Shown here one piece after another: positions 10,780 through 22,279 of a stretch of DNA of 64,000 bases (positions within the stretch are counted from its first letter, which is position 1; the number at the start of each line of letters is the position of its first letter). A model generated the notes under the pieces. The model ran no database searches, was not told where the DNA came from, and was given only the letters and a program-made list of their open reading frames with translations. Origin of the DNA: Plasmodium relictum (taxonomy: Eukaryota > Apicomplexa > Aconoidasida > Haemosporida > Plasmodiidae); assembly GCF_900005765.1 (NCBI RefSeq), contig NC_041686.1:310001-374000 (forward strand). The letters run 5' to 3'. Position numbers and translations under genes: made by a program.

Positions 10780-13126
10780 TCATTCAATATCTACACACGA
10801 AACAAGTAAAATAAAAAATATTCTATAAAAATCAAAATAATCACAAAGATAAATGTTAAATTTTTCCTTGTATATTTCAATAAATTTAATAATAATTATG
10901 TTTACATGCTTTTTTTGTTCAATATATTTTTCATCATTTTTTAATATGACTTCTTCATGAATGTTCTCATAGTTTATGCTTTTCTCCTTGTCACTAATTA
11001 TTTCTTGATCGTAACTAAAGTGAAAAAAAAAAAAAAAAATTAAAAAAAAAATATATATATATAATTTTTAAATAAGGTAAAATAAGACAAAGTGTAAATA
11101 TTTAGAAACATATAGAAAAAAAATTTACAGTATTATATATATATATTTACTTGTAAAAAAGGTTGTATATATATAATAGTGATTCCATTTTATCGTTATA
11201 GAAAAAAATGGATATAAACAAAAGAAAAATGAAATAACTTTTAGGTATATTTTTTAGTGCAAAACTATTGAAGTATGTGTTCTTATATTTTTGAAAAAGA
11301 TAAGCATCTTTAAAAATTGTTTGAAATGCGTTTAAAATATTAAGAGCATTGTTATTATTATAAAAAATTATGAATGTTAATGGTTTCATAATTTTATAAT
11401 TTGAATAAGAATATATTAAAAATATTTCAATTCTTTTTTCAAAAGATATAAAAGGTAACAAATAGCAATAAAAAAGTTTTACATATGTTGCATCATAATA
11501 GGATGAAAACATCAACTTTTTAGCAACATTTACAACTACATTTAAATTATACATTATATCGTTATAAGTATTTTTATATATATTTTCTATAGGAGGGGGA
11601 TTACACATTTTAACATTCTTATTTTCTTTCTTCATAATTATATCTCCTTCTATATTATTATTATTATTTCCATTATTATTATTTAATACTTCTTTGTGTT
11701 CTCTATCTATATACATATTTTTTTTTTCAGATGTTTTAAAATAATCTAATATGGAATTATTTCCTAAATTTTTTCTTTTATTTCTTATTTTTTTGTTTAA
11801 TTGTTTTAATGGATTATTTTCATATAAGTCACTAACTGAAGGCAAACTATTAGTTATGTTTTCTGTGCAATTAATATATAAATTCATGAAATTATCTAAA
11901 TAAAAATTTTTATCAGATTCTACATCCTCATTTTTTTCATTTTTTTCTTCAACATAAGTAGGATTATCACTTTTACTTGAATCGCTACTATATAAACAGT
12001 TTAATTCGTTATTCATTTCTTTTTTTTTTTTTTTGTCTTTATTGCTATTATCAATATTTTTATTATCAGTACAAGATTCTTCATACAGAAGAGTACTATT
12101 TTCTTCTTCATTAATATTAGTAGGATCTTTATAAAGTTGAATGTAGTTGATTTGGTTTTGGTTACTATTATTACTAAAAGAATGCACTTTTTCTTTTTTA
12201 TTTATTGTTTCTTCTCTTTTAAAATTGAAATGAGCTTCTTCGCCATCATATTTATGTATAAGAAGTAAAAGAAGTTTTAATTTTAATTCATAAAAATAAT
12301 AATAAGGAAATAAAGAACAAAATAATTGATCTAACACAACTAATACTTTTAGTATATTCTTAATGTTGTATAAAATATAAATATCCAGATACATACTATG
12401 TAAAGGATAGTTTACACGTGTACATTGTGATATTAAATATTTTAAATTTTTTTCTAGGGATTTAGGAAATTCAAAATTATATAATTTGTAAAAATTTCGT
12501 AAAACTTCTTCGTCACTTTCTTTATATAATGCAATTTTTTCATCTAAGTTCTTTATATATTTTTTTTTTTGTTCATAAGTTTCTTTATTATTTTCAATTA
12601 AAAAATTTCTCACTGTTATTAAAAATTCTTTTATGTGAAAATATGAGTGATCAACATATGTAGCTATTATATGCTTAGGAATATATTTATCTTTGTATTT
12701 TTCTAAATTTGTTATATTATTATTAACTAATAATAGATTAAATATATATATTGAGCAAATAATATTATATAATTTAATATAACTATGAAGAAAAACAATA
12801 ATTTGAAAATGCATATCACTATGATAAAATTTTTTTCCACCCTTATAAAAAAATAAATATACTAAATTTAATACTCTTTTAAAATAAAGCATATTAGGTG
12901 ATACACCAGATAGTATAATAAACAAGAGTTTTCCTGCATTTTTGAAAGATTCTAAATTATCATCTAACAATAATTCTAAAATTGTTGATTCTATATTAAT
13001 ATAATAAGAAAAATTTATTTGTTTATTCCTCCTTTCATTATCGTCAGCATATAATTCTAAAAAATTTTTTCTTAATTTTGATGTATATTTTTTTTTTCTT
13101 TTTAAAGCTCTTTTTAAAGTAATCAT
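10780..13126 (-). CDS. Conserved protein of unknown function (736 residues)
   Basis: Two exons on the minus strand, 13126-11151 and 11014-10780. The apparent stop at 11147 is intronic (TTTTACAA|GTAAAT), and the second exon adds 77 codons starting YDQEIISDKEKSI. The N-terminus is very basic (LKRALKRKKKYTSKLRK). Residues 40-290 are predicted largely helical and hydrophobic (ILELLLDDNLESFKNAGKLL, FIILSGVSPN), like a helical-repeat scaffold. Residues about 310-520 are low-complexity, Asn-, Lys- and Asp-rich. A second helical block runs from about 525 to the end (VVVNVAKKLMFSSYYDATYV). I do not recognise the family. The basic start and alpha-solenoid character would suit a nucleolar or ribosome-biogenesis factor, but that is a guess. 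Confidence 0.75.
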
Positions 13127-13937
13127 TTTAACATTGCAATTATTAAGTGAAATGTTTTAAAATATTGTAATCAAGATGTTTATTAAACAATGAAATTTGA
13201 AAATACAATTTGTCCATTATATTAAATTATTTAAATAAAGGAATCTTAAAAAAAGATAATTCTTTTTTTTTTATTTTAAAAGTTATCAAAAAAGAATATA
13301 AAATAATATTTAATAATTGTGTAATTATTTTCTATAAATGTATATAAATGTAAACCAAAAATAAAAGACTATAATATTACTTACAAATGAAATTAAATTA
13401 TATTTCATTAATATTACTTTTTTTTTTTTTTTATGTTTTTATTTAATAATTAAATTAATATTTAAATGAAATGTTCTTCAATATATTAATATATATAATA
13501 AAAAGTTTTAATTTTAAATACTTTATAAAAAATAAGAATATTTAATTACTTTTACGAGTTAATATATAAAAAAAAAAAAATTTTATTTCTTAATATAAAA
13601 AAAACGAAAATAAAATTAAAAGAAATATAAAAAAAAATTATTTAAGTTTTAAATAAATTTTTAAAACAATAAAAATTTATAAAAAATTCGAACATTTTTA
13701 TTAAACAAAGTCTTAAATTTGGCAAATACTCTTTTAAATAATTGTAAAATTTCATAAAATTATAATCATACACAAAAAAAAAAAAAAAAAAAAAAATAGT
13801 TATAGAAAATAAATTTAAAAGAGTTTTTGGGAAATTATATATTTCATAAAAGAAGAATAATTACACATTATATTAAAATATTAAGGACATTTCACAGGTG
13901 ATAAATTTTAATAAAAATAAAATATAATTTATATAAT
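13127..13937. other. Divergent intergenic region
   Basis: Shared upstream region of the 736-residue protein gene (-) and the SNARE gene (+). Poly(T) at 13419-13432 and poly(A) at 13777-13796 are present. No motif is recognised. Confidence 0.5.
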
Positions 13938-14672
13938 ATGGATTTTAATTCCAGAAAGAAGAAAAAGAACAGCAATGATTTATTCAATGAAAATATAAAT
14001 ATATATTTAGAAGAAAATGATAATTATATTCTTGATTTAGAAAAAAAAGTTCAGAGCTTAAAATTAGTAGGATTATTTATAATTAAATAATAAAAAAAAA
14101 TAGAGAATAAAAAAATGTGTATATATATTATATATTTATTTATTATACTAAATATATGTATGTTTATATAATAATTAACTAACTATAATTTTTTTTTATG
14201 TTATTATTTTATGTTAATTTTAAAAACTTAATTTTTTTTTTTATCCTTTAAAATCTAAATTTTTAGATTGGTTCTAATTTAAGAGATGAAGTAAAGACTT
14301 CTAATTCTTTACTTGATAATTTAGTAAAATTATAAAATATTTATTTTATATATATATTATTAATATTATTTTTCTTTTATTATTAATAATTTCATATATT
14401 ACTTATATGAAATTTCTTTTTTCTCTTGTTATAGTCTGATAGGATGGATAATGTAAATAAAAAATTAACGGGAGTCTATAAGCGTGTTAAGAATATTTTA
14501 AAAGCAAAGGTAACTAAAAAAAGAATAAAAATTAATTTTTTTTTATTTTTTTTTTATTTTTAACATCTCTCTTACATATTATTTTTAGGGAAATAAATAT
14601 ATGGTTTATCTTATTTTGTTCTTTTTATTTTTACTATTTTTTATGCATTATTTATACCGAAAAAATAGATAA
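13938..14672 (+). CDS. Bet1-like Qc-SNARE
   Basis: Four small exons, 13938-14066, 14267-14323, 14435-14509 and 14589-14672, encode 114 residues, close to the 118 of human BET1. A short basic N-terminus is followed by a SNARE heptad motif at about residues 30-83 (LDLEKKVQSLKLIGSNLRDE, then SNSLLDNLSDRMDNVNKKL). The central layer would be contributed by an Asp/Asn in SLLDNLSDRMD, fitting a Qc/Bet1 type although the Gln itself is not evident. A tail anchor follows (GNKYMVYLILFFLFLLFFMH) with a short basic luminal end, LYRKNR. GNKYM directly before the anchor is a Bet1 hallmark. The expected role is ER-to-Golgi or intra-Golgi vesicle fusion. Sft1 is the alternative assignment. Confidence 0.85.
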
Positions 14673-15427
14673 AATATATTTTCAAATACGCATATATGCA
14701 TAGTTTTTTTTATAATCACCAATTTTAAACAAACTTCACAATATGACAAGAAAATAATGTTTCGAGTTTTTGTTTTATTCCTTTTTTAAGTAGTATGGAT
14801 TTTTTTTTCAAAAGTTTTAAGGACATACAAATTTTTATGAAATTATTTTTTTTTATCCTGTTTTATTTTTTTTTTAATTTTTGGTGTATTATATATATTA
14901 AAATGATACTTTTTTTGTAATTTTTATTTTTAATTTAAAGAAATAAAATAACCAAGAAGTAAAAAAAATATATATTTGTAAAATTGTAAATTAGCAAAAT
15001 GATAAGTTATCTAAACAATGGATTAATAAATTAATATATAGATAATAATAAATAAATAAAAATTAAAATTTTTTTTTTATAAAATATACATTTTTAAAAA
15101 GTAAAGAACCTTTCTTTGAGTTATTGATGTTTAAATTATAAAAAAGAATATGAAATAAAATTATACTTTTTTTTAAATTATTTTAATTAATATTTTTTTG
15201 TGCGTGTGTACATTTTTTTTTTTTTTTAATAATAAAATTCATTATATGAATGTTTCTAAAGCTATGCAATTATATTATTTATTATTTTATCTTTATTTAT
15301 TTATTATTTTATTTTATTTTATATTATTTTATTTTATTTTATTTTTTTTTTTTCAAAGTGGTAAATATATATATATGTAAAAAAAAAAAGAGCAAAATAT
15401 ATATAATTATTTAATAAAAAAAAAAGG
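14673..15427. other. Intergenic region between SNARE and ARV1 genes
   Basis: Spacer between two plus-strand genes. It includes a TTTTA-type pentanucleotide tract at about 15305-15345. The frames crossing it are compositional. Confidence 0.5.
15305..15350. repeat. (TTTTA)n pentanucleotide tract
   Basis: Imperfect run of TTTTA units ending in poly(T), about 80 bp upstream of the ARV1 start codon. Confidence 0.7.
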
Positions 15428-17113
15428 ATGATTTGTATAAAATGTGGGAGATCTAATTCTAGTTTATATACAGTATATAATAAAACAAATATAAAATTGA
15501 ATGAATGTAATAGATGTAATGAAACATGCGATGGATATATGGAGAAGAATACGTTCATAATACTTATGAATATTTTATTCTTAAAACCTGAAATATATAG
15601 GCATATTGTTTTTAATAGATTAAAATATCATGATAAATTTATACACAGTTTTTTTTTTAAGATGATCCTTTTATTTTTGATAATAAATTCATATTTACAC
15701 CCAAATTTTGAATCAGGAAACCTAAAAAAAAATGCTTTATCAGAAATATTCTTAATGAATAATAATTTGGAATCTATTTCAGATACTGATTCTTTAACTT
15801 ATAATTGTTCTTCCTATACTTTATTCATGTATAAATATGATAATAGGTATAAATTATATGGATTATATAATATCTTTAATAATTCTAATATATCTAATTT
15901 AGTTAATGTTCAAAAAGATAAATTTTTAACTTGTATTATTAATAGCAACAAGCTAAATGATTATAATTTATGTATTGTTAATAAAAAACATAAAAATTCA
16001 TATGACTATGACAAGCAAATTATAGATATGCTTCTTCATGAAAATATAAATTATTCAAATAAATTTAATAATAATGAATTTAAATTAAAAGAGAAAAAAA
16101 AAAAAAATAAAAATAAGTGGATGGAATTGGGGGCAGCAAAATTCTTAAAAAAAGCTATTTTGTTTATAAAAGAGAAAATAAAGTATAAATCTATTTTTAA
16201 ACTAAGAAAAAACAACTTATTACTGAAAAATAATATGATAACTTTTAAAAACTTAGATGAATATAATAGTCTATTTCAAATAATAAACATTCTAGTATAT
16301 TATAACTTAGATGATTACAAGATAGTTTTTGAAACCAAAGAAAAAGAAACATTCAACTTATATTATATAATGAAATTCTTAAATAATATTTTTTTTTATG
16401 AAAAATCAAAAAAGAAAAATTATATAAAAAGTGAAACAAATGTATTTATAAAAAAAGATTCCAATGATTTCTGTTTTTATGATAATAAGAATTCTGTATT
16501 TAACAACATATGTTATGATTATAATTATTTAGACAATCATTTATATGGATTAAAACATTTATGTAGAAAACTTTTAAGAAACATAAATTTTACATTAAGA
16601 AAAAATGCAGAAGAGATAAAAAAAAAAAAAAATAAAAATGAAGATAATTTTGAAATAAAACAAATTAGTATGTATTCAAAGCTTTTATATTCACAACTAG
16701 ATAATGAAAAGTATATCTTAAAAATATGTAATTCATCATTTTCTCTAAAAAAGTTAAAATCAGTTATAATTAACTATTTTGCATATTTTTTGTTTTTATG
16801 TATTTTTACACATTTTTTGAAGTTATATCAACAAAAGAAGTACAAAGTTAAAATAACAATGGTAAAATATAATTATCTTTTTATGTTGTTTGTGCTAAGT
16901 AATTACCCATCTCTAATATATTTTATTTTGAAAGTGTTCAATTATAATTATATAAATATTTATTTAAACATATATACATTAATTTGCAATATAATAGCAT
17001 ATCATATATTTATATCCAATGACAATAATTATATTTGCTATTCTATATTTTCTGTACTTACTAGCTATATATTGAAAAACCTACTTATGATTAAAATAAA
17101 TACTTATATATAG
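15428..17113 (+). CDS. ARV1-like lipid/sterol homeostasis protein
   Basis: Single exon, 561 residues. It opens with the ARV1 homology domain: a zinc ribbon with C3-x2-C6 and C27-x2-C30 (ICIKCG ... CNRC), then DGYMEKNTFIILMNILFLKP and EIYRHIVFNR, which are the diagnostic ARV1 signatures. A first membrane segment lies at about 72-92 (FFFKMILLFLIINSYL). The centre is a long Asn/Lys-rich soluble stretch, far longer than in yeast or human ARV1. Several membrane segments follow at the C-terminus (FAYFLFLCIFTHFL, YLFMLFVLSNYPSLIYFILK, LICNIIAYHIFI). ARV1 proteins act in the ER in sterol distribution and GPI-anchor precursor handling. GPI anchors are the main glycoconjugate in this parasite, so that role is plausible by inference. 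Confidence 0.88.
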   Translation: MICIKCGRSNSSLYTVYNKTNIKLNECNRCNETCDGYMEKNTFIILMNILFLKPEIYRHIVFNRLKYHDKFIHSFFFKMILLFLIINSYLHPNFESGNLKKNALSEIFLMNNNLESISDTDSLTYNCSSYTLFMYKYDNRYKLYGLYNIFNNSNISNLVNVQKDKFLTCIINSNKLNDYNLCIVNKKHKNSYDYDKQIIDMLLHENINYSNKFNNNEFKLKEKKKKNKNKWMELGAAKFLKKAILFIKEKIKYKSIFKLRKNNLLLKNNMITFKNLDEYNSLFQIINILVYYNLDDYKIVFETKEKETFNLYYIMKFLNNIFFYEKSKKKNYIKSETNVFIKKDSNDFCFYDNKNSVFNNICYDYNYLDNHLYGLKHLCRKLLRNINFTLRKNAEEIKKKKNKNEDNFEIKQISMYSKLLYSQLDNEKYILKICNSSFSLKKLKSVIINYFAYFLFLCIFTHFLKLYQQKKYKVKITMVKYNYLFMLFVLSNYPSLIYFILKVFNYNYINIYLNIYTLICNIIAYHIFISNDNNYICYSIFSVLTSYILKNLLMIKINTYI

Positions 17114-17800
17114 ATAAATAAAATAATCGCAAGCTATTATGTATTTATAATACGAAAAACGTAATAGGATCATGTTGAAATATGTATAAATCATATATAA
17201 AATTAATATCCTAAAGAAACTTTTTTTTTTTTTAAAATGAACTTATATAATTGTACATCTACACTTATTCACACATAATTGAATTAATTTAATTTTTTTT
17301 CTTATATTTCTATAGTGTCAATTTTATTTTTTAAATTAAGTACATTTTTTATTTATTGTTAATTTAGGAATACAATTTATATTAAATTTTAGTTCATTTA
17401 ACTTCATTTGTTTTTAATTTTTGCTTTAATTTTTTTTTAGTATTTTCTGGAATATTTATAAACTCTAATTTTTTTTAGTTTTTAATCATTTAAGACTATA
17501 AGGAAACATACAAATATATAATAATAAAATTTTTTTTTTTTTTTTTTATATAAATAGGAATTATTACATTCTTTGTAAAAAGAAAAAGAAGAGAAAGTTT
17601 AAAAAGAATGATTTCTCAAAATGTTGCTAAAATGGAAAATATAAATATAAGATTAATGCATATTAATTGTAAAAAAAAAAAAAAAAAGAAAAAAAGAAAC
17701 AAGAGTATAAAAATTGCATAAAATATATAAAAGATCAATAAAAAAAAGAAAAATTTTTGAATAAAAAAAAAAAAAAGAAAAAAATATATATATATGTATT
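17114..17800. other. Convergent intergenic DNA
   Basis: The 3' flanks of ARV1 (+) and proteasome beta-5 (-). Poly(T) at about 17530-17546 and poly(A) tracts at 17670-17700 and 17765-17776. Nothing else is seen. Confidence 0.55.
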
Positions 17801-18610
17801 TTACATTACAAACTGATCTTTTTGCAATGGATTTGTGTAATGATAATGCAAATCATAGACATCTTCTGCTTCAATAATTTTATCATATCCATTTTTATGT
17901 ATATGGTAGACTCTTACTGTTCCTCCTGATCCTCCATCTCTAAAAGTTGCATGATAAATAGCATTTCTTGCAAGTTCTACGGCTTGATCTAAGTTTAAAT
18001 TATAATCATAAGAGGAATCTAAAATAGAATAAGCATATGTACTTCCACTACCACAACTAAATAAATTTCCTTCAACTTTTTTTCCTGAATCATCAACATA
18101 AAACATATTAAATCCAGTATGATCATAACCGCTTAAAATTATTCCACAGCATAATCCATATCCTTTATATTGATACAAAATATTACTTAATATAGTACTT
18201 GCTGCTCTAACAGATATTTTGTCATTATTTCTTAATTCATATACTTTAATTATTTTTCCTAAGTATTTTTCCCAATAAAAACAATCTGCTGCTCCTCCAG
18301 CCATTGTTCCTAATATGTTCTTATTTATTTCAATAATTTTTTCAACATATTGTGAAGAAATTAAAGAACCCATTGATGATCTTGAATCTACTGCAACTAT
18401 TATTCCTTCTTTAAATTTAAAAGCTAACGTTGTCGTACCTTTATGAAAATTAAATAATTTACTATTTTTTGTTTTTGCATCTTTTATAAAATTCCTTGGT
18501 ATATCCACTGGTGCAACAGAAAACTGCAATTCATGATTATTTATTTTTTCCTCTTCTGTATCATTTATTAAGTTATCAATTTCTTTCATAAAATTTTCAC
18601 TTTCTATCAT
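17801..18610 (-). CDS. Proteasome subunit beta type-5 (chymotrypsin-like catalytic subunit)
   Basis: Single exon, 269 residues. The propeptide is residues 1-58 and ends HKG. The mature protein starts TTTLAFKFKEGIIVAVDSRS, so Thr59 becomes the catalytic Thr1. Asp17 (AVDSR) and Lys33 (VEKIIEI) complete the active site in mature numbering. GTMAGGAADCFYWEKYLGKI follows, and GSGSTYAYSILD carries the conserved Ser129-type region. This subunit provides the chymotrypsin-like activity of the 20S core and is a drug target in malaria. Mature position 20 is Ser (codon TCA, 18379-18377), where human beta-5 and, as I remember it, P. falciparum have Ala. The tail QKDQFVM follows the usual family end. The gene is minus strand and convergent with ARV1. 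Confidence 0.97.
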   Translation of the reverse strand: MIESENFMKEIDNLINDTEEEKINNHELQFSVAPVDIPRNFIKDAKTKNSKLFNFHKGTTTLAFKFKEGIIVAVDSRSSMGSLISSQYVEKIIEINKNILGTMAGGAADCFYWEKYLGKIIKVYELRNNDKISVRAASTILSNILYQYKGYGLCCGIILSGYDHTGFNMFYVDDSGKKVEGNLFSCGSGSTYAYSILDSSYDYNLNLDQAVELARNAIYHATFRDGGSGGTVRVYHIHKNGYDKIIEAEDVYDLHYHYTNPLQKDQFVM

Positions 18611-21349
18611 TTTTTTAAATTTTTTATTACAATCTTTTTATAATGATATCTTCAAATTTTTATTTTCAGTTACTTCTTTTTTATTTTTTTATTTTGAAAA
18701 TAAAAAATAAATATTTATGATAATTTTTTTATAATTAAAATATAAGGTTCATATCTTTTTTTTTTGAAAAAGTATGTGCTAAATAAAATTTCCACAGAAT
18801 TATTAACTTCATATAATAAAATATTTACTTTTTTTTTATAAATGAAGAAAAAAAAGAGAAATATATTAGGTCAATTTGTATTTTTTTTTAATTTTGTACT
18901 TTATAACATAATGTTATAATGATTATTTCTTTTTATCTTTATTTTATAATATATATATATATTTATATATGTATATATATTTTTAATAGCACACAAATAA
19001 TATAAAGAATGTATTACATAATATTTATTAAAAGTGTTACTTTAAAAAAGAAAAATATTCTAAACAAAAAATTTTCTCTGATATTTTATTTCATTTTATT
19101 TTTCTTTAAATTATAATAAATAGCCTACGAAAATAAAAAAAGAAATTATTTTTTTTTCATTTCTTTTTCCATAATAATAAAAAAAAAAAAAAATACAAGG
19201 AATTCATATAGTTATTATATTAACACATACAATCTCAAAAAACATAATCCTTTAATATAAATTTTCTTTTTTATTACAAATATTATAAAAGAAATAATAT
19301 ATAAAATTAGTATTTTATTATTGCTAACATTATAGCATAGAACAAATTTTATTTAAATCACTAAAAAATATATTTTTTTTTGTTCTTTATATAAAATCAT
19401 ATTAAAATTTTATAAAATTTTTTCATTTTAAATATTAACTCTTTTTCTTAACGTATATTTATATAAGCTTTTAAGAATCTAACTTATTAGATTGAATAAT
19501 ATACCTAATTTTCTATATATTTTTATTTTAATAAATTAATGGTTAAGGAGATTAGTTTATATAAGCTTATAAAAAAAATGCTAATAACTTTTAAAGTAGA
19601 TGGATATTTTTTTAATAAATTATTGCAAAATAAAAAAGTATTCTTAAGATTATTTAATATATATTTATAAATATTAGGTAAATATAATTTTTAAGATACA
19701 AAAAAGAGCATGTACTTGTTAGCTATTTAAAATTTACGAAATCCTAAAGCAATAGTTAAAAACTGTCCTAAAAAAAATAGATAAAAAAATTAAAAATAAA
19801 TATTGGAAAATCATAGAAAAATTAAGCGAATATAGAATTAATACAGGAAATGTGTATGAAAAAATGTAAAAGCATTTTAATTTTAAAATATTTAATTTAT
19901 TGCTTTTTGATTGGGATTTATTGTTTACTAGTTATTTTATATATTAAATTATGAATACGAGATATAATTAGAGAAGAATATGTAATTTGTTCTTTATTAT
20001 AATATTTAAAAAAAAAAAGTTATAAAAATTCATATAATAGCAAATAAAAATTTTGTAATCATATTTTTGAATTAGTGCTTTTTATAGATTCACTGATTTT
20101 TGTTTTGTAGTAATTTGATGAAAAAAACAATTTAGTGTTACTATAATTTATATTCTCTAATTACTTTTAATGATTTATTTATATTTTTTATTTATGTTAA
20201 TATATATGTATACGTGTTTTTACGTAAAATCATTAAAATATTTAGGTTTTTTTTTTTTTTTTTTTCTACATAATTATTTATTTCATGTGTCTAATTATGA
20301 CATAAAATTAATTTACTTTTTATTTATCTTCAGCATTTTAAATACAGATAGTTTAAGTTATATGATTATGATATTGTAAAAAAAGGAAAAAATCTTTTTG
20401 AATGTAGAAGAATATAATATTTTTATTTATTTAACGGAGGTATTCTCTTACTCTTCCTATATATTTTCATTTATATAAACTCAAAATTATATTTGTTTGT
20501 TTTTCATTTATAATTAATTTAAATATTTATAATATTATCATCGCTCTATTTATATACAATAAAAAAAAAAAAAATAAATAAATATTACCTAAAATAAACA
20601 TGAAAATAAGAAAAAACATAAAATTTAGTAAGTTATTACTTATTGGATAATAATAATTTCTCAATAATTTCATATAAACATAAATATACTCTATTAAATT
20701 AAGTTTATAAAGTTGTTGAAACCGCATAAATATTTTTTTTATATATTGAGAAATAACCTAGGAACTACTAAGATAACTTTTAACAATGAACATGTAATAA
20801 AAAAACAAATAAAGCATCATTGTCTTTGTGAATACTATAATATTAAAATAATTAATTGTAAGGATTGAATATGACAAATATTCAGAAAAAAATAAAAACA
20901 TTTTTTTTAGTGAAAATCTAATTAAAATAAGCTTGGACCAATAAAATTTTTTTTTTTTTGTTTATTTTTCGTTATTTTTATATTATAAAAAATTAAGACT
21001 CTTCAAATATTATTCATAAAGCATTTTTAAATGAAAAAAAAAAAAAGATTTTATATTTAATAAATTTTAAAAAAATAAGAATATTTTATCTTCTAATAAT
21101 ACAATTCAAAGTGAATTTTTAAAAAAATAAAATTTTTACAAAAAAAAATAAAAAAAAAATAGGAATTGATACGATATCCAAAAATACATATGAATATATG
21201 TTCTTCATTTTCATATTTTCTTTCTTAAATTTCCCTTTCTTTTTCTTAAAAATATGCAAAAATGATAAATTCATATTGATAGTAACGTAATTAATCATAA
21301 GTTTATATGAAAAGTTTTTTTTTTTTTTTGGTATACACATTTTAAGTAA
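18611..21349. other. Long intergenic region upstream of proteasome beta-5
   Basis: This 2.7 kb between two minus-strand genes holds the beta-5 promoter and the 3' flank of the four-TM protein gene. Weakly coding-like fragments occur at 19578-19668 and about 19805-19868, but stops interrupt them and no family is recognisable. A 12-bp palindrome TATAAGCTTATA lies near 19560. No RNA gene is seen. Confidence 0.45.
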
Positions 21350-21946
21350 TTAAGCTTTGTAATCTCCTGAATGTTCAGGTTCAGCTTCCTTATCTTTTTC
21401 TGCTTTTTCTTCTTCTATTTGAATGTAGTTTTTGTATTCCCATCCAGTTCCTCCAACTTTAAAAACTCTACTTGTAGATAAATATATATTAAAATATAAT
21501 ATTATTATTATAATAATGATTGACGTTGATATTATAGCTAAAACTTTAGTCTCAATATTATATTGGTCTTTTTTAAATAAAGATATAATAATAAATATAA
21601 GAGTTATAATAGAAGAACATGCAAAAATTGCAGCAAAAATCGAAACAATAATCATTATAATATAATTTTTAAGTGCTAATCCAAGAATTATTAAAACAGC
21701 TAATACTGAACTTGAAACAATTATCCATATTTTATTATCTTCTTCAGAAAATATTTGTGTTATGCAAAGTATAATATGAAAGATGATTGCTGAAATACAC
21801 CCGCCTGCCAATGAGAAGCAGCAGCATTTGGACATTTTCCCAAATTGTAACATTTTAAAAAAATATGATTTGCAAATTTTAAATTTATTTTTGTCTTGAA
21901 TAATTGTCTGCAAAAAAAAAGAGAAAAAAATTTCTTTTCCCTTCAC
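21350..21946 (-). CDS. Four-TM membrane protein of unknown function
   Basis: The open frame is 198 residues. I prefer the internal Met at 21853 (MLQFGKMSKCCCFSLAGG), which gives 167 residues, because a CTTTTTTTTTGCAG acceptor-like sequence lies within the upstream part, suggesting that segment is 5' UTR or intron. A Cys cluster (CCC, then GGC) sits just before the first membrane segment and could be palmitoylated. Four hydrophobic helices follow: CISAIIFHIILCITQIF, IWIIVSSSVLAVLIILGLAL, a long one starting IIMIIVSIFAAIFACSSIIT, and VLAIISTSIIIIIIILYFN. The C-terminal tail is hydrophilic and acidic (GGTGWEYKNYIQIEEEKAEK), probably cytosolic. I do not recognise the family. A GCATGCAC element lies about 350 bp upstream. 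Confidence 0.7.
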   Translation of the reverse strand: MKGKEIFFSFFLQTIIQDKNKFKICKSYFFKMLQFGKMSKCCCFSLAGGCISAIIFHIILCITQIFSEEDNKIWIIVSSSVLAVLIILGLALKNYIIMIIVSIFAAIFACSSIITLIFIIISLFKKDQYNIETKVLAIISTSIIIIIIILYFNIYLSTSRVFKVGGTGWEYKNYIQIEEEKAEKDKEAEPEHSGDYKA

Positions 21947-22279
21947 ACATATATATAGTACTTATAATTTTCTTAAAATTTATATGTTAAGATATTAAAA
22001 ATGCGTTATTATTAATCAATAAATCTCAAAATTTAAAATTAATGTTGAAAAAATATTAAAACATTCATGAAAAGAAAAAAAAAAAATTGAATATAATTTA
22101 AGATTAAATTAAAAGCTCTTTAAGTTTTAATAAATTTTTTTTTTTTTTTTTTGCATAACTAACAACAATTCAAAATAAGCTGTCCAAAAAAAAAAATTTA
22201 AGCATGCACTATAAAAAAAGAGAAATTAGCTTTTTTTTTTCTTTCATGCAAATATCTAATTTTCTTATTTTAATTTCGT
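21947..22279. other. Intergenic region upstream of the four-TM protein
   Basis: Short AT-rich spacer between two minus-strand genes. It contains GCATGCAC at 22202-22209 (a GCATGC palindrome overlapping TGCAC), a possible AP2 site. No other feature is seen. Confidence 0.5.

Noticed and set aside
19578-19868. Coding-like fragments (start MLITFKVDGYFF; later KYWKIIEKLSEYRINTG)
   Set aside because: Short, interrupted by stops, with no convincing splice pairing and no family. Possibly gene relics, but chance frames are equally likely at this composition.
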